The translations under genes and the position numbers were made by a program. From Verrucomicrobiota bacterium (GTDB lineage: Bacteria > Verrucomicrobiota > Verrucomicrobiia > Opitutales > Opitutaceae), in contig JACTNC010000027.1 in the NCBI GenBank assembly GCA_014584295.1, positions 25,110 through 89,109 of the forward strand: 64,000 nucleotides of DNA, in the 5' to 3' direction. Positions 26,501-34,918 of the stretch are shown here, piece by piece (position 1 is the first letter of the stretch; each line of letters starts with the position of its first letter). The notes under the pieces are model-generated. The model was not told the origin of the DNA and did not search any database. It was given only the letters and a program-made list of their open reading frames with translations.

Positions 26501-26591
26501 CCTCATGCCTCCCGGATTGCTCTCCTCACTCAGCGAGCCGGACGCGGCAGACCTCATCGCCTACTTGCAGACGAAGGGTCCGATCCAGTAG
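23583..26591 (+). CDS. PVC-type heme-binding dehydrogenase with HEAT repeats
   Basis: A 1002-aa exported protein. A signal peptide (to about residue 30) is followed by a beta-propeller dehydrogenase-like domain of the 'membrane-bound dehydrogenase' family (PPGFKAVPFASEP, ERGRLWVLENYAYP, ILEDTDGDGRHD, SFVWGPDGWLYGNQGVF). An alpha-helical HEAT-like region spans about 430-830. The C-terminal cytochrome c domain has CALCH and the PVC tail motifs VGPELTGSNRGDLDYLLRNIVDPNADIG and YQLVTIETKDGR. This architecture is nearly confined to Planctomycetes and Verrucomicrobia. It probably oxidises a sugar or sugar derivative in the periplasm; the substrate is unknown. The stop is 17 bp before the next gene. 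Confidence 0.9.
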   Translation: MIKRPSPHPPSFVLTACFASFLISAIAFAQQGEFPVGTGTGLMAEVAAKTMTLPPGFKAVPFASEPAVHQPIAFTIDERGRLWVLENYAYPNWSPYGRDRILILEDTDGDGRHDTSKVFYDQINFGSGIAVGHGGVWVGSPPYLLFIPDRNRDDTPDGPPQVLLDGWGAHDTHETLNSFVWGPDGWLYGNQGVFTHSNVGKPGARDAERVPLNACVWRYHPTKKIFEVFAEGMSNQWGLDFNDVGDSFVTACVIPHLYHVIQGGYYQRQSGPHFNPYVYGEIKTIADHLHYDRGVEWNKARFGDGGTDAAGGGHAHAGTLIYLGDNFPDQYRGALFTHNVLGSRINHEKLTPIGSGYVGSHEPDFMRANDFWFRGLRLEIGPDGSLFNSDWYDARACHQQQPQDRSNGRIYKISYGTPKRVSVDLAALPSAELVQNQLHKNEWFVRRSRLILQERGPDPAVHEALLAIIRDNPDVTRKLRALWTLHATRGLTGTLALEFLKSPQAYLRGWTVQLMCEDKAPSPTLVSAFATLAKSDPSPVVRRFLASAAQRIPAASRWEVIEGLLSHGEDASDVNLPLLYWYAAEPLVAADPARAAALASTTPLSALRPYFTRRAAALADEKNADNPENSAASGLETFAQALAATNDPDYQRELLASMMTATEGRTKIPPPPSWNKAYAAIGVSTDAKLIAQADTLAVRFGDSSLAWKKSAVARDSFAPLAARQAALKLMNEMQNFQLAPVYQSVLAEPGLRLLALRGLSAYDAPTTPDAIFKVYASFNPEEKRSAVALLAGRPAYAHALLDAVKAGTVARSDLDASLARQIRFHKDADLDRLLTEVWGVSHETAQSAAVEIESWKKELTPARLAAADLKRGRQIYNNTCALCHQLYSDGRSVGPELTGSNRGDLDYLLRNIVDPNADIGRDYQLVTIETKDGRMSAGIVQRETQAAVTLVNQAESITLSKDQIKSMQRLDVSLMPPGLLSSLSEPDAADLIAYLQTKGPIQ

Positions 26592-26608
26592 CCTCTCCCG
26601 GACTCTCC

Positions 26609-27418
26609 ATGAAAATCATCCGCTACTCCGATCCCTCGGGCATCATTCGCTACGCCGCCGAAACCGCGCCCGGTCGCCACCAGGTTCTCAAGGGAGACCC
26701 CTATGGCACGCGTGAGGTCACCTCCGAAGCAGCCGTCGTGCACCGCCTGCTCGCTCCCATCGTTCCCAGCCAGATTCTGGGGATAGGACTCAACTACCGG
26801 CATCACGCTGCAGAAAGCGGCATGAAGGCGCCGACGTATCCGGTGCTTTTCTTCAAGGGCGTCAACACCCTGCAGGACCCAAATGCGCCGATCGTCATCC
26901 CGCGCAAGATGGCGAGTCACGAGGTCGACTACGAATGCGAACTCGCCGTGGTCATCGGCCGTACCTGCAAGAATGTCTCCAGGCAGAATGCCCTCGACTA
27001 CGTTCTCGGTTACACCTGCGCCAACGATGTTTCGGCCCGCGACTGGCAGCTCAAGTTCGGCGGCGGACAATGGTGCCGCGGCAAGACCTTCGACACGTTT
27101 TCCCCGCTCGGTCCCTGCCTGGTCACCACCGACGAGATTCCCGACCCATCCAAACTGAAGATTCGTACGATCCTGAATGGACGTACAGTCCAGGACTGGA
27201 ACACGGGCGACATGATCTTCGATATTCCGACGATCATCGAGTTTCTCAGCGGAAGCACAACCCTCGTGCCCGGCACGGTCATCCTCACCGGTACACCTCA
27301 TGGCGTCGGCATGGCAGCGAAACCCAATCCCCTCTGGCTCAAGGCCGGCGACTCCGTAACCATCGAGGTCGACGCCATCGGCGCGCTCACCAATCCCGTC
27401 GTAGAGGAATCGCTCTGA
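26609..27418 (+). CDS. Fumarylacetoacetate hydrolase family protein
   Basis: A 269-aa FAH-superfamily enzyme. Diagnostic blocks are GIGLNYRHHAAESG, FFKGVNTLQDPNAPIVIP, the metal-binding VDYECELAVVIGR (E-x-E), YTCANDVSARDWQ, KTFDTFSPLGPCLVT and ILTGTPHGVGMA. These enzymes hydrolyse or decarboxylate 2-oxo acids such as acylpyruvates or hydroxyheptadienedioates with Mg2+. It follows the PVC dehydrogenase by 17 bp on the same strand, so both may serve one catabolic route, for example oxidation of a sugar followed by cleavage of the keto acid. Substrate not deducible. Confidence 0.9.
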   Translation: MKIIRYSDPSGIIRYAAETAPGRHQVLKGDPYGTREVTSEAAVVHRLLAPIVPSQILGIGLNYRHHAAESGMKAPTYPVLFFKGVNTLQDPNAPIVIPRKMASHEVDYECELAVVIGRTCKNVSRQNALDYVLGYTCANDVSARDWQLKFGGGQWCRGKTFDTFSPLGPCLVTTDEIPDPSKLKIRTILNGRTVQDWNTGDMIFDIPTIIEFLSGSTTLVPGTVILTGTPHGVGMAAKPNPLWLKAGDSVTIEVDAIGALTNPVVEESL

Positions 27419-27615
27419 GTCAACCAACCCGACGGGCAAGCGAACGAACGCGACCGGAACGGGACCTGGGGTTGTTTGTAGACACACGGCGGAACTTCCC
27501 GGCCTCCGTGATCAATCTACTGCGCCATATTTTCGCCAGGCCGGCCACAGGGTTCCTCTGCGGAGATCGCTGGAATCGTGAGAACACACAGCCGATTCCG
27601 GGCAGTCAGGGTTGA

Positions 27616-27643
27616 CACAGTTTCACAATCTCACAGTTTCACA
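27616..27643. repeat. 12-bp direct repeat in front of vapB-like gene
   Basis: CACAGTTTCACA occurs at 27616-27627 and again at 27632-27643, with a 16-bp period, ending 3 bp before the antitoxin ATG. It takes the place where a Shine-Dalgarno sequence would be and is a likely autoregulatory operator. Confidence 0.6.
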
Positions 27644-27646
27644 GCA

Positions 27647-27937
27647 ATGAAGAATATCACCGTGTCTGTCCCCGACGAGGTCTACCGCAAGGCGCGTTTG
27701 GCGGCAGCCAAACAAGACAGCTCTGTCAGCGCCTTGGTGGCTGGAATGCTTCATGAAATTGCCACAGGGCGTTCCCGTAACAACCGGCGGTCCACTGCCA
27801 TCGACCATGCTTTTGACGCCGTCTCCACTTTCCGCGCTTCCGATAGGCTCACGCGGGAGCAAATCAACGATCGGGCTTTCATGCGGGAACGCGATCAGCG
27901 CCACCGCCTTCTCAATCCTGCCGACTCTGCACCATGA
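27647..27937 (+). CDS. Ribbon-helix-helix-type antitoxin (VapB-like)
   Basis: A 96-aa protein. It begins MKNITVSVPDEVYRKARLAAAKQDSSVSALVAGML, the pattern of a ribbon-helix-helix/CopG DNA-binding domain. A longer polar tail that could wrap the toxin follows. Its stop overlaps the ATG of the PIN-domain gene by 4 bp, so this is the antitoxin of a VapBC pair. The upstream ATG-free extension has no coding character and the direct repeats at 27616-27643 abut this ATG, so I chose 27647. Regulation is probably by binding of the VapBC complex to those repeats. Confidence 0.85.
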   Translation: MKNITVSVPDEVYRKARLAAAKQDSSVSALVAGMLHEIATGRSRNNRRSTAIDHAFDAVSTFRASDRLTREQINDRAFMRERDQRHRLLNPADSAP

Positions 27938-28368
27938 GGGCAGCCTATTTCATCGACACCAACATCCTCCTTTACCGAGCCTCAACCGATGAAACCGAGC
28001 GCCCCAAGCGAAAAGTCGCAGAGACCTTACTTCGGCGCGATGACATCGGCATATCCGCGCAAGTGCTTGCTGAGTTCTATCACAACGCGACCAGCAAGCC
28101 AGGCCTGCGTATGGCAGCAGAGAAAGCCGCAGCGATTGTCGACTCTCTGAGTCTGCTTCCAGTGATCCCAATCACGTCTGAGATCGTGCAGGCAGCCATC
28201 CGCCTGCAGCAGCGCTACCAAATCTCCTACTGGGATGGGGCCATCCTCGCAGCCGCTAAGGAACTCGGTGCTATGACCGTCCTCTCCGAGGATCTCGCCA
28301 ATGGTCAGATCTACGACGGGGTGACCGTGCTGAACCCCTTCCTCCCTGGCATGGAACCGCCCGTTTGA
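27934..28368 (+). CDS. vapC: PIN-domain ribonuclease toxin (VapC-like)
   Basis: A 144-aa PIN-domain protein with the acidic active-site residues in order: D8 in FIDTNILLYRAS, E in QVLAEFYHN, D in YWDGAILAAAKELG and a late LSEDLANGQIYDGV. PIN toxins cleave RNA, often initiator tRNA or rRNA. It is translationally coupled to the antitoxin by an ATGA overlap. Its length and motif order are normal and it looks intact. The stop at 28366-28368 is followed by a 316-bp stretch without a gene. Confidence 0.93.
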   Translation: MRAAYFIDTNILLYRASTDETERPKRKVAETLLRRDDIGISAQVLAEFYHNATSKPGLRMAAEKAAAIVDSLSLLPVIPITSEIVQAAIRLQQRYQISYWDGAILAAAKELGAMTVLSEDLANGQIYDGVTVLNPFLPGMEPPV

Positions 28369-28684
28369 GCACCCGCGGTTCCGATGCCCGAGCACGAAGC
28401 CAACCTCGCGCTGGATTCCGCCTTCAACCTCGCTCCTCGCAAATTCTCCCGGCCCTTCCACGGGAACTTGCTGTCAGTCCCGCGACCCTCGATCTCGCCC
28501 TCGGGCAGCTTCGCACTTGGGGCAGCCTCGACGACACCCCGGGCGCGGAACTGGCCGGTTCGTTTGCGACCGCCAACGCGACACGGGAACGACTGCCTGA
28601 CCTCAGCATGCCCGCCCTGCCGCCTGCGAGCGTGCGCGGGCAGCGGGCAGACTATCTTCTGGAGGCACGCGCGGGAAATGCGCG
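28369..28684. other. Gene-poor interval between vapC and sulfatase
   Basis: A 316-bp GC-rich stretch between convergent genes. Open frames exist on the plus strand but their translations are rich in R, P and S, have no domain-like pattern and overlap each other, so I regard it as noncoding. No terminator hairpin with a T run was seen. Confidence 0.45.
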
Positions 28685-30133
28685 TCAGCCCTCTTTGACA
28701 GCGTTTTTCCCGCGTCCTTTTCTCACCGGGATTGGGCTGTTTGGATCGTAGCCCGGATTCGGCTCGTGCGCGAACTTGGCATGCGTGGCCTTGCCCCAAT
28801 CGAGCAGCGTGTCCAGCAGGGTATCCCGCCGGGCGGTTTCCACATTGGCGAGGTCATGCCGTTCGCCCGGATCGGATGCCAGGTTGTAGAGCTCGACCGC
28901 GTGATTGCTCGCCAATTTTTCGCGGCCGCCATCGAGAAACCACTCCTCATGGTAAAGGTGGAGTTTCCAGTCACCTTGCCGAACAACCGTCACGGGGCGC
29001 GTGCGAAAGACAGGATCACGTCCTCGAATGACCGGTGTGTCCAGATAGCCTGGGAAATGCCAGAAGATCGTGCGATTGATGCCCGTCACCTCTCCCGTGA
29101 AGAGAGGCATCAGGTTCACACCATCGAGCGGGTAGTCTTTCGGAGCGTGAGCGTTGGCGAGCGAAAGAAATGTGGGATAGAAATCGATGTTGGTAACGGG
29201 CGTCGCATTGACACCCGGGGCGATATGACCGGGCCACCGCGCAAAGAAGGGCACGCGGATTCCGCCCTCATAGTAGCAGCCCTTGTTGCCGCGCAGCGGC
29301 TCCTGCGAGGATTGCTGCGTGCCTCCATTGTCTGATGTAAAGATGACGAGCGTATTCTCTTCGAGCCCGAGTTCCCGAAGCCGCGACATCACCATGCCGA
29401 CGCTGTTGTCGAGATCCAGCGTGGACGCTGCATAGAGGATGTCCTGCCGGCTGAGGCCCGGCGACTTCTGCTCAAAATGTCGGACAGATTCAGCAGTCGC
29501 CGAGAGGGGCGTATGGATCGCATGATGGGCGATGAACGCGAAGAACGGACGCGTCCTGTCCTCTTCCATGAACTTGAGCGCCGCGCGGGAGAGTGAGAAC
29601 ATGCTCTTCGGATCCTCAGACACGTCACGGGTTCGCGCCTGTGCATCTACAAAGACATCAAATCCTTGCTTCTCAGGTCGGCTCGCGACTTGGCCACCGA
29701 GGTGCCACTTCCCAAAGAGTCCTGTGCGATAGCCTGCTGCACGCAGGGATTCGGCAATCGTAATTCTGTCTGGCGCGAGTTCCGTCTTGTTGGGGATAGG
29801 AATCAACCGCATCAGTTGTTTGGGACCCCGATCGGTTGCATGCACGGCGTAGACTTCATGGCGGGGCGTGTACTCCCCCGACCAGAGGCAGGCACGGCTG
29901 GGCGCACAATTGCCGGAGGAGGCATAAGCCATCGGGAAAACCATGGCCTGCTTCGCCAGCGCATCCAAGTGGGGTGTTTCATAGCGGGTGTCGCCATTGA
30001 ATCCGACATCCTTCCAGCCAAGGTCGTCTGCAAAAATCACAAGGAGGTTCGGCCTCGACGGATGATTCGCGGCAGTTGTGCCCGCGACACAAACTGAAAG
30101 GAACAGGGCAAGGGCAAGGACGGTTCGCATCAT
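28685..30133 (-). CDS. Exported sulfatase (formylglycine-dependent)
   Basis: A 482-aa sulfatase. After a signal peptide (MMRTVLALALFLSVCVAGTTA) come PNLLVIFADDLGWKDVGFNG with the paired metal-binding Asp, then NCAPSRACLWSGEYTPRH, the C-x-P-x-R motif whose Cys is converted to formylglycine. Further blocks are TGLFGKWHLGG, FFAFIAHHAIHTPL, VIFTSDNGG and GCYYEGGIRVPFFARWPG. It removes sulfate esters, probably from algal or host polysaccharides, in the periplasm. Modification requires an anaerobic or aerobic sulfatase-maturing enzyme not seen here. It is divergent from the CE7-like esterase gene at 30456. The ATG at 30133 precedes the signal peptide; 30130 is an alternative. Confidence 0.93.
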   Translation of the reverse strand: MMRTVLALALFLSVCVAGTTAANHPSRPNLLVIFADDLGWKDVGFNGDTRYETPHLDALAKQAMVFPMAYASSGNCAPSRACLWSGEYTPRHEVYAVHATDRGPKQLMRLIPIPNKTELAPDRITIAESLRAAGYRTGLFGKWHLGGQVASRPEKQGFDVFVDAQARTRDVSEDPKSMFSLSRAALKFMEEDRTRPFFAFIAHHAIHTPLSATAESVRHFEQKSPGLSRQDILYAASTLDLDNSVGMVMSRLRELGLEENTLVIFTSDNGGTQQSSQEPLRGNKGCYYEGGIRVPFFARWPGHIAPGVNATPVTNIDFYPTFLSLANAHAPKDYPLDGVNLMPLFTGEVTGINRTIFWHFPGYLDTPVIRGRDPVFRTRPVTVVRQGDWKLHLYHEEWFLDGGREKLASNHAVELYNLASDPGERHDLANVETARRDTLLDTLLDWGKATHAKFAHEPNPGYDPNSPIPVRKGRGKNAVKEG

Positions 30134-30455
30134 GAATGCTGTAGAATACCGGCACGCGCGGAAGGGTCGAGGGATTTGACGTTTCCAAACTGCGCCACGA
30201 AAGCACACGTTAACTGGTCCTGAGATCAATCGTTGAGAGCCTGAGCATCTTGTGGGCAGACTGAGGTTCGCAATCCGAAGCATGTCTCCCGGCAGGTGCT
30301 CACAAGGGACCACTCTCCGCACCATCGGCAGGGTGCACGCCTTCCCTTCTTATCGTTCACCGCCGGGAGGCATTCCGCAGATTGAACCCATTCCAACTTT
30401 GCGCTTCTTACCTCATCAAGGATTGATTCGATGACCCAGGCTTGATCAGGAACGC
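30134..30455. other. Divergent intergenic region, sulfatase / esterase
   Basis: A 322-bp region that must hold both divergent promoters. The sequence AGGAA lies 7 bp before the esterase ATG as a ribosome binding site. Short frames on the minus strand reach into the esterase gene but have no domain-like content. No operator was recognised. Confidence 0.4.
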
Positions 30456-31847
30456 ATGAAGACATTTCACAAAATTCCGCCCAGTCTCTGTCTTCGTATA
30501 CGTCCCGCAACACGAGGCTTGGCACTGCTTGCATGCCTGGTACTCACTGGCAAATCGACTTCGGTCATCGCCGCAGACCTCAGGCTCAGGCTCGATCGCA
30601 AGAGCGGCATATTTTCGACGGGCGAATCGGCGACGTGGTCAATTGACGTCGTCAATCTCAAGCCAAACGAGCGCCCGCCCGACTCCGTAAACTTCCGCCT
30701 CGTCTCCAACAGTCTGGTCACCCTGCAGCGGGGCGAAGTCATGTTGACCGATGGAAAGGGCAGTCTTTCGGCAAAGCGCGGAACCCCCGGCACTCTCATG
30801 GTCATCGCAACGGCTCCAGGCTACAAACCCGTTTCCTCCGGAGCCGTCTTCAATCCAAGGGCACTCAAACCAAGCCTGCCCTGTCCTGCAGATTTCAACG
30901 CATTCTGGTCGCGAAATCTCGAGTCGGTCAGAGCGGTTTCCCTTTCACCCACGCTTGCACCCGAAGCGTCTCCCAATCCTGGTGTGGACCTCTGGCAGAT
31001 CACACTGGACAATTACGGCGGAACCAAGGTGCACGGTCAATTGGCCATGCCCAGCAGGAAGGGAGCCGAAACGTTTCCCGCGATGCTGATCATCCAGGGA
31101 CTCGGTTTCAGCCCCCTGTCAAAGCAGTCGGCCGTGAAGCCCGCGTCCAAGGGCTGGCTCGTGCTCAATGTTCAGGCCCATGACATCCCTGCCTATGGTT
31201 CAAAGGATGACTACGAGCGGATTCGAAAGACCACGCATCGGGACTTCTTCAAGATCGGGAACGAGGACCGAACCAAGAGCTACTACCTTGGCATTTACCT
31301 CGGTACTGTCCAGGCCGTGCGCTACCTGCAGAGCCGCCCGGAGTGGAACGGAACCGTCCTCGTGGTGCGCGGAGGAAGTCATGGCGGCATGCTTGCGCTG
31401 GTGGCCGCTGCCTTGAACGCAGACGCAGTGACGGGAGTCATGGCCAAGGTGCCGGGAGGATGCGACCTCAACGGCAACTTGGTCGGCAATCGGGCCGGGT
31501 TTCCCGATTGGTGGAACGCCGCACTGGAGCGCCCCAAGCCTGAAATTGTCCGTCGGACAGCAGAGTACTACGATCTCGTCAATTTTGCACCGTGGATCAA
31601 GGCACCCACCCTGATCGGAATCGCGCTGGGCGACCGCACCTGTCCTCCACCTGGCATGTTCATCTTCAGCAACCAGCTCAACTCCGCCCATGAGCTCCTG
31701 ATCATGCCGTCGGCCGGGCACGATGCCACTCCTCTCAACACCCACCGCCCCTTCGACGACAAGGAAACAAGCTGGCTGGAGTCCCTGAAAAAGGGTGAAC
31801 CACCTTCAACCGCAAAGCAGCGCGCCCCGACACGCGGCGGCCGGTGA
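30456..31847 (+). CDS. Acetyl xylan esterase-like alpha/beta hydrolase (CE7 type)
   Basis: A 463-aa exported protein. A signal peptide (to about residue 40) and a beta-rich N-terminal domain with SIDVVNLKPNE precede an alpha/beta hydrolase. Motifs are LPCPADFNAFWSRNLESV, VDLWQITLDNYGGTKVHGQLAMPS, the nucleophile elbow RGGSHGGMLALVAAAL, the Asp region IGIALGDRTCPPPGMF and the His SAGHDATPL. This order fits carbohydrate esterase family 7 (acetyl xylan or cephalosporin deacetylases). It probably deacetylates oligosaccharides in the periplasm. A GTGA overlap links it to the sensor kinase gene, so the two are translated together. Confidence 0.88.
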   Translation: MKTFHKIPPSLCLRIRPATRGLALLACLVLTGKSTSVIAADLRLRLDRKSGIFSTGESATWSIDVVNLKPNERPPDSVNFRLVSNSLVTLQRGEVMLTDGKGSLSAKRGTPGTLMVIATAPGYKPVSSGAVFNPRALKPSLPCPADFNAFWSRNLESVRAVSLSPTLAPEASPNPGVDLWQITLDNYGGTKVHGQLAMPSRKGAETFPAMLIIQGLGFSPLSKQSAVKPASKGWLVLNVQAHDIPAYGSKDDYERIRKTTHRDFFKIGNEDRTKSYYLGIYLGTVQAVRYLQSRPEWNGTVLVVRGGSHGGMLALVAAALNADAVTGVMAKVPGGCDLNGNLVGNRAGFPDWWNAALERPKPEIVRRTAEYYDLVNFAPWIKAPTLIGIALGDRTCPPPGMFIFSNQLNSAHELLIMPSAGHDATPLNTHRPFDDKETSWLESLKKGEPPSTAKQRAPTRGGR

Positions 31848-34800
31848 CCCCGCGGTTCGCAAACCGCGCAGCGCGCTTTCTCCCCGTGTTTGTCCCCGTG
31901 AAATCTCGGTTCCTTTGGTGCTGCTTGATCGCACTGATGGGAGCCGCCATCCAATGTCGGAGCCAGGAAGCTCCACAACAGCTCGCGTGGCACTCTCGGG
32001 GCGGAACGAATCACTCCTTCGACAAGTATGGGATGGAACTCGGTCTTCCGGGTACCGTGGTGACCACCGCCGTGCAGACCCGCGATGGCTACCTGTGGGT
32101 CGGTACGCCGGCAGGTGTTGGACGGTTTGATGGCGTTCGATTCACCAACTTTTATGCCGCAGACACTCCAGAGCTCCCAAGCGACCTGGTCCATTGCTTC
32201 CACGAGGACCGTACCGGCAATCTGTGGATAGGAACGGACAAAGGCCTGTGCCAGGTAGTAAACGGTCGATTCAAACGATCGGGATTTCCCGGTCTGTCGG
32301 TGCGCGCGCTGGCTGAAGACGGACTGGGAAATCTTTGGGCCGGAACATGGGGCGCCGGCATTCATGTCTATCGCGGAGGTCGCTGGGAAGCCCTCGTTGC
32401 CGAAGGCCTGCCTCCGGACTTGCGCGTGCGTGCGCTCCTTGTCGACTCACATGAACAGATCTGGATCGCCCCAGAAAGAGGCAAGGGCTTGTTCTGCGTC
32501 GGAAGCGGGCACATCGCATCAAGAAAATTCGATGGAGCGGAAGGCATTGGCGAAGTACAGACCATCTGCGAAGCACCCCAGGGAACGCTCTGGTTTGGCA
32601 CAAAGCGCACCGGCCTGTTTTGCATGCGCGATGATCAATTGACGCGCTACCCCGTAGCGGGAGGTCCCGGTAACCTGTCGATCAATGAAATCCGTCGGGC
32701 CAGCTCCGGTGGATTGTGGCTGGCAGCCGGCACGCTGTTCCATTCGGCATCAGCAGATAAACCACACTTTGAGCCGATTGATGATTTGCCGAATGAAAAC
32801 GTGCAGGCCCTCTGTGAAGATCGCGAAGGTGGACTGTGGTTATGCGCAGGCTCGGAGGGGCTGACCCGAATGCGGGAATTGCCCTATCGCCTTCTGTCCA
32901 GCCGCCAAGGCCTGCCGACCGACAATGTAAAGAATGTGACAGTGGATCCGTCCGGCAACCTCTGGCTGACCACACAAGGCTCCGGGATTGTGCAAGTGGA
33001 TGCCGGTGGCAAGGTCATCCGTCAGCGAAGAGCGGGAGGACTGCCGGAGAGCAATCCGTCGGTTGTATATGCCGCGCGTGATGGCAGCGTCTGGGCCGGA
33101 ACAGGATCGCATCTCTGGGTGCTGCGCCCGAGCGGTTGGCAGCAGGAGTCCGAGCTCAGATTCGTGCGCGGGCTTTTTGAGGACCGTCAGGGAGTGATGT
33201 GGGTGGGCACCGAATTCGATGGCTTGTTTCGCTTCGAGAACGGCAGGTTCGTCGAAATGAAGACGTCCGAAGGTGATTCCGTTCCTTTCGCCACCTGTTT
33301 TGCCGAGGCGGACGACGGTGCACTGGTGGTCGGGACATGGAAATCGGGGATCTGGCGGGTGAGTGCGGGCAGGACGATGGCGCAGAAATGGGCCTCGCCA
33401 CTGCCAGTCAATGATGTGCGCGCCGTTCACGTCGACGACGATGGTCTGGTTTGGGTTGGATTGAGCAATCGTGGCCTGGTAGTTTGGGAAAACGATCACT
33501 GGCTCATTGCGCCAGGGCTGATGAAGGTGCTGGGCAGCGGCGTATCGGCCATCCTTGAGGAGGGCTCGGGAAGGATATGGCTGGGCTCACTTGCAGGCGT
33601 GCTCTGGGCCCGGAAAGATGAATTGCTGAGCTGGATGCGCGCGCCTGTTTCGGTTCCCCCCCTTCACACCGTGCCGGTGGGAGACGACATTGGAATCATC
33701 CCCGTGTGGTCCGGAGCACAACCTGTCGGTTGGCGCGTCGCGGGCGGAAAGCTCCTTTTTGCGACGCGACGCGGTGTGCTCGCGATCAACTCGCAAGGGG
33801 TGGTTCCGAATACCGTTCCACCCCCGGTGCACATTGCGCGCATCCTCGTGGATCGTCATGCCGTCGAATCCGACGAACCCGTGCAACTTCCGCCGGGCAC
33901 AAGATCCCTCGCCATTGATTATACGGCCCCAAGCTTTGTCCAGGCAGACCGGATGATCTTCCGCTACAAACTCGAAGGTCACGACTCCGACTGGATCGAC
34001 GCAGCATCGCGACGCTCCGCATATTTCGGCAGCCTGCCACCTGGAAACTATGTATTTCGGGTTGCCGCAGGCAACAGCGACGGCGTGTGGAGCGAAACCG
34101 ACGCCAACGTGGCTATCGTGCAGCTGCCCTTTTTCTATCAAACAGCGTGGTTTTCCTGGCTGCTTGCGGGATTGGCAGGCGCGATCATCTGGATAGCCTA
34201 TTGGTGGTCAAACCGACGGTTGAAACTGAAGCTTGAACGATTGGAACGGGAGCGCGCGATGGAAAACGAACGACGTCGCATCGCCCAGGATCTTCACGAC
34301 GATCTCGGCGCAAGCCTTACGGAGATCGGCCTCTTTGCCGACGCAGCCAGGCACTCGGCTCCCCACACAGAGAAGATCGGGCTGGATTATCTTGCCCAGC
34401 GCGTGCGGGCCCTGGCGAGTTCGCTCGACGCAATCGTTTGGGCGGTGAATCCCGCCAACGACTCACTCGACCAACTCGTCGTTTACGTCGGCGAGTTGTT
34501 CCAGGAACTCTTCCGCTCCAGCGGAATCCGGGCTCGAATGGACGTGTCGCCGACTATCCCCCGACTGCCGCTGTCGGCAGAGGAACGCTCCGATCTGTTC
34601 CTGACCACCAAGGAGGCGATGAACAACACGCTACGGCATTCAGGAGCCTCCGAGGTTTGGCTGGGCATACGGATGACCTCCGGCGAACTGCGAATTTTAC
34701 TGCGCGACAATGGTCGAGGCTTCGATCCCGAGGCGGCCAAGTCCAACGGTGGAAACGGACTCTCTAACATGCGCGCGCGAGCCGCACGAACCGGCGGAAG

Positions 34801-34891
34801 GATCGAATTTCGAACGGCTCCAGGCAAGGGAACAGAAATTTCGATTGCGGTTTCATTCTCCGGCAGGAGGGAAATCCCTGAAGGTTCCTGA
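31844..34891 (+). CDS. Propeller-type sensor histidine kinase
   Basis: A 1015-aa sensor. After a signal or anchor segment there are about twelve two-component-regulator propeller repeats (for example DGYLWVGTPAGVGRFDG, GNLWIGTDKGLCQ, GGLWLCAGSEGLTR, GVMWVGTEFDGLFRF), then a Y_Y_Y domain (YKLEGHDSDWIDAASRRSAYFGSLPPGNYVFRV). A transmembrane helix (WFSWLLAGLAGAIIWIAYWW) leads to a HisKA_3 dimerisation helix with the phospho-accepting His in RRRIAQDLHDDLGASLTEIG and a HATPase with DNGRGFDP and GNGLSNM. The periplasmic propeller probably senses oligosaccharides. It pairs with the NarL-type regulator 28 bp downstream. The GTG start at 31844 overlaps the esterase stop; a later start is possible. Confidence 0.93.
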   Translation: MTPRFANRAARFLPVFVPVKSRFLWCCLIALMGAAIQCRSQEAPQQLAWHSRGGTNHSFDKYGMELGLPGTVVTTAVQTRDGYLWVGTPAGVGRFDGVRFTNFYAADTPELPSDLVHCFHEDRTGNLWIGTDKGLCQVVNGRFKRSGFPGLSVRALAEDGLGNLWAGTWGAGIHVYRGGRWEALVAEGLPPDLRVRALLVDSHEQIWIAPERGKGLFCVGSGHIASRKFDGAEGIGEVQTICEAPQGTLWFGTKRTGLFCMRDDQLTRYPVAGGPGNLSINEIRRASSGGLWLAAGTLFHSASADKPHFEPIDDLPNENVQALCEDREGGLWLCAGSEGLTRMRELPYRLLSSRQGLPTDNVKNVTVDPSGNLWLTTQGSGIVQVDAGGKVIRQRRAGGLPESNPSVVYAARDGSVWAGTGSHLWVLRPSGWQQESELRFVRGLFEDRQGVMWVGTEFDGLFRFENGRFVEMKTSEGDSVPFATCFAEADDGALVVGTWKSGIWRVSAGRTMAQKWASPLPVNDVRAVHVDDDGLVWVGLSNRGLVVWENDHWLIAPGLMKVLGSGVSAILEEGSGRIWLGSLAGVLWARKDELLSWMRAPVSVPPLHTVPVGDDIGIIPVWSGAQPVGWRVAGGKLLFATRRGVLAINSQGVVPNTVPPPVHIARILVDRHAVESDEPVQLPPGTRSLAIDYTAPSFVQADRMIFRYKLEGHDSDWIDAASRRSAYFGSLPPGNYVFRVAAGNSDGVWSETDANVAIVQLPFFYQTAWFSWLLAGLAGAIIWIAYWWSNRRLKLKLERLERERAMENERRRIAQDLHDDLGASLTEIGLFADAARHSAPHTEKIGLDYLAQRVRALASSLDAIVWAVNPANDSLDQLVVYVGELFQELFRSSGIRARMDVSPTIPRLPLSAEERSDLFLTTKEAMNNTLRHSGASEVWLGIRMTSGELRILLRDNGRGFDPEAAKSNGGNGLSNMRARAARTGGRIEFRTAPGKGTEISIAVSFSGRREIPEGS

Positions 34892-34918
34892 TCCGCTGAG
34901 CGCCCCAGTTTCCAGCAC

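Noticed and set aside
26561..27487. A 308-residue minus-strand frame over the fumarylacetoacetate hydrolase gene.
   Set aside because: The plus-strand gene has all family motifs; this is its antisense shadow.
30226..30534. A 102-residue minus-strand frame in the sulfatase/esterase gap.
   Set aside because: It overlaps the esterase start and its ribosome binding site and shows no domain pattern.
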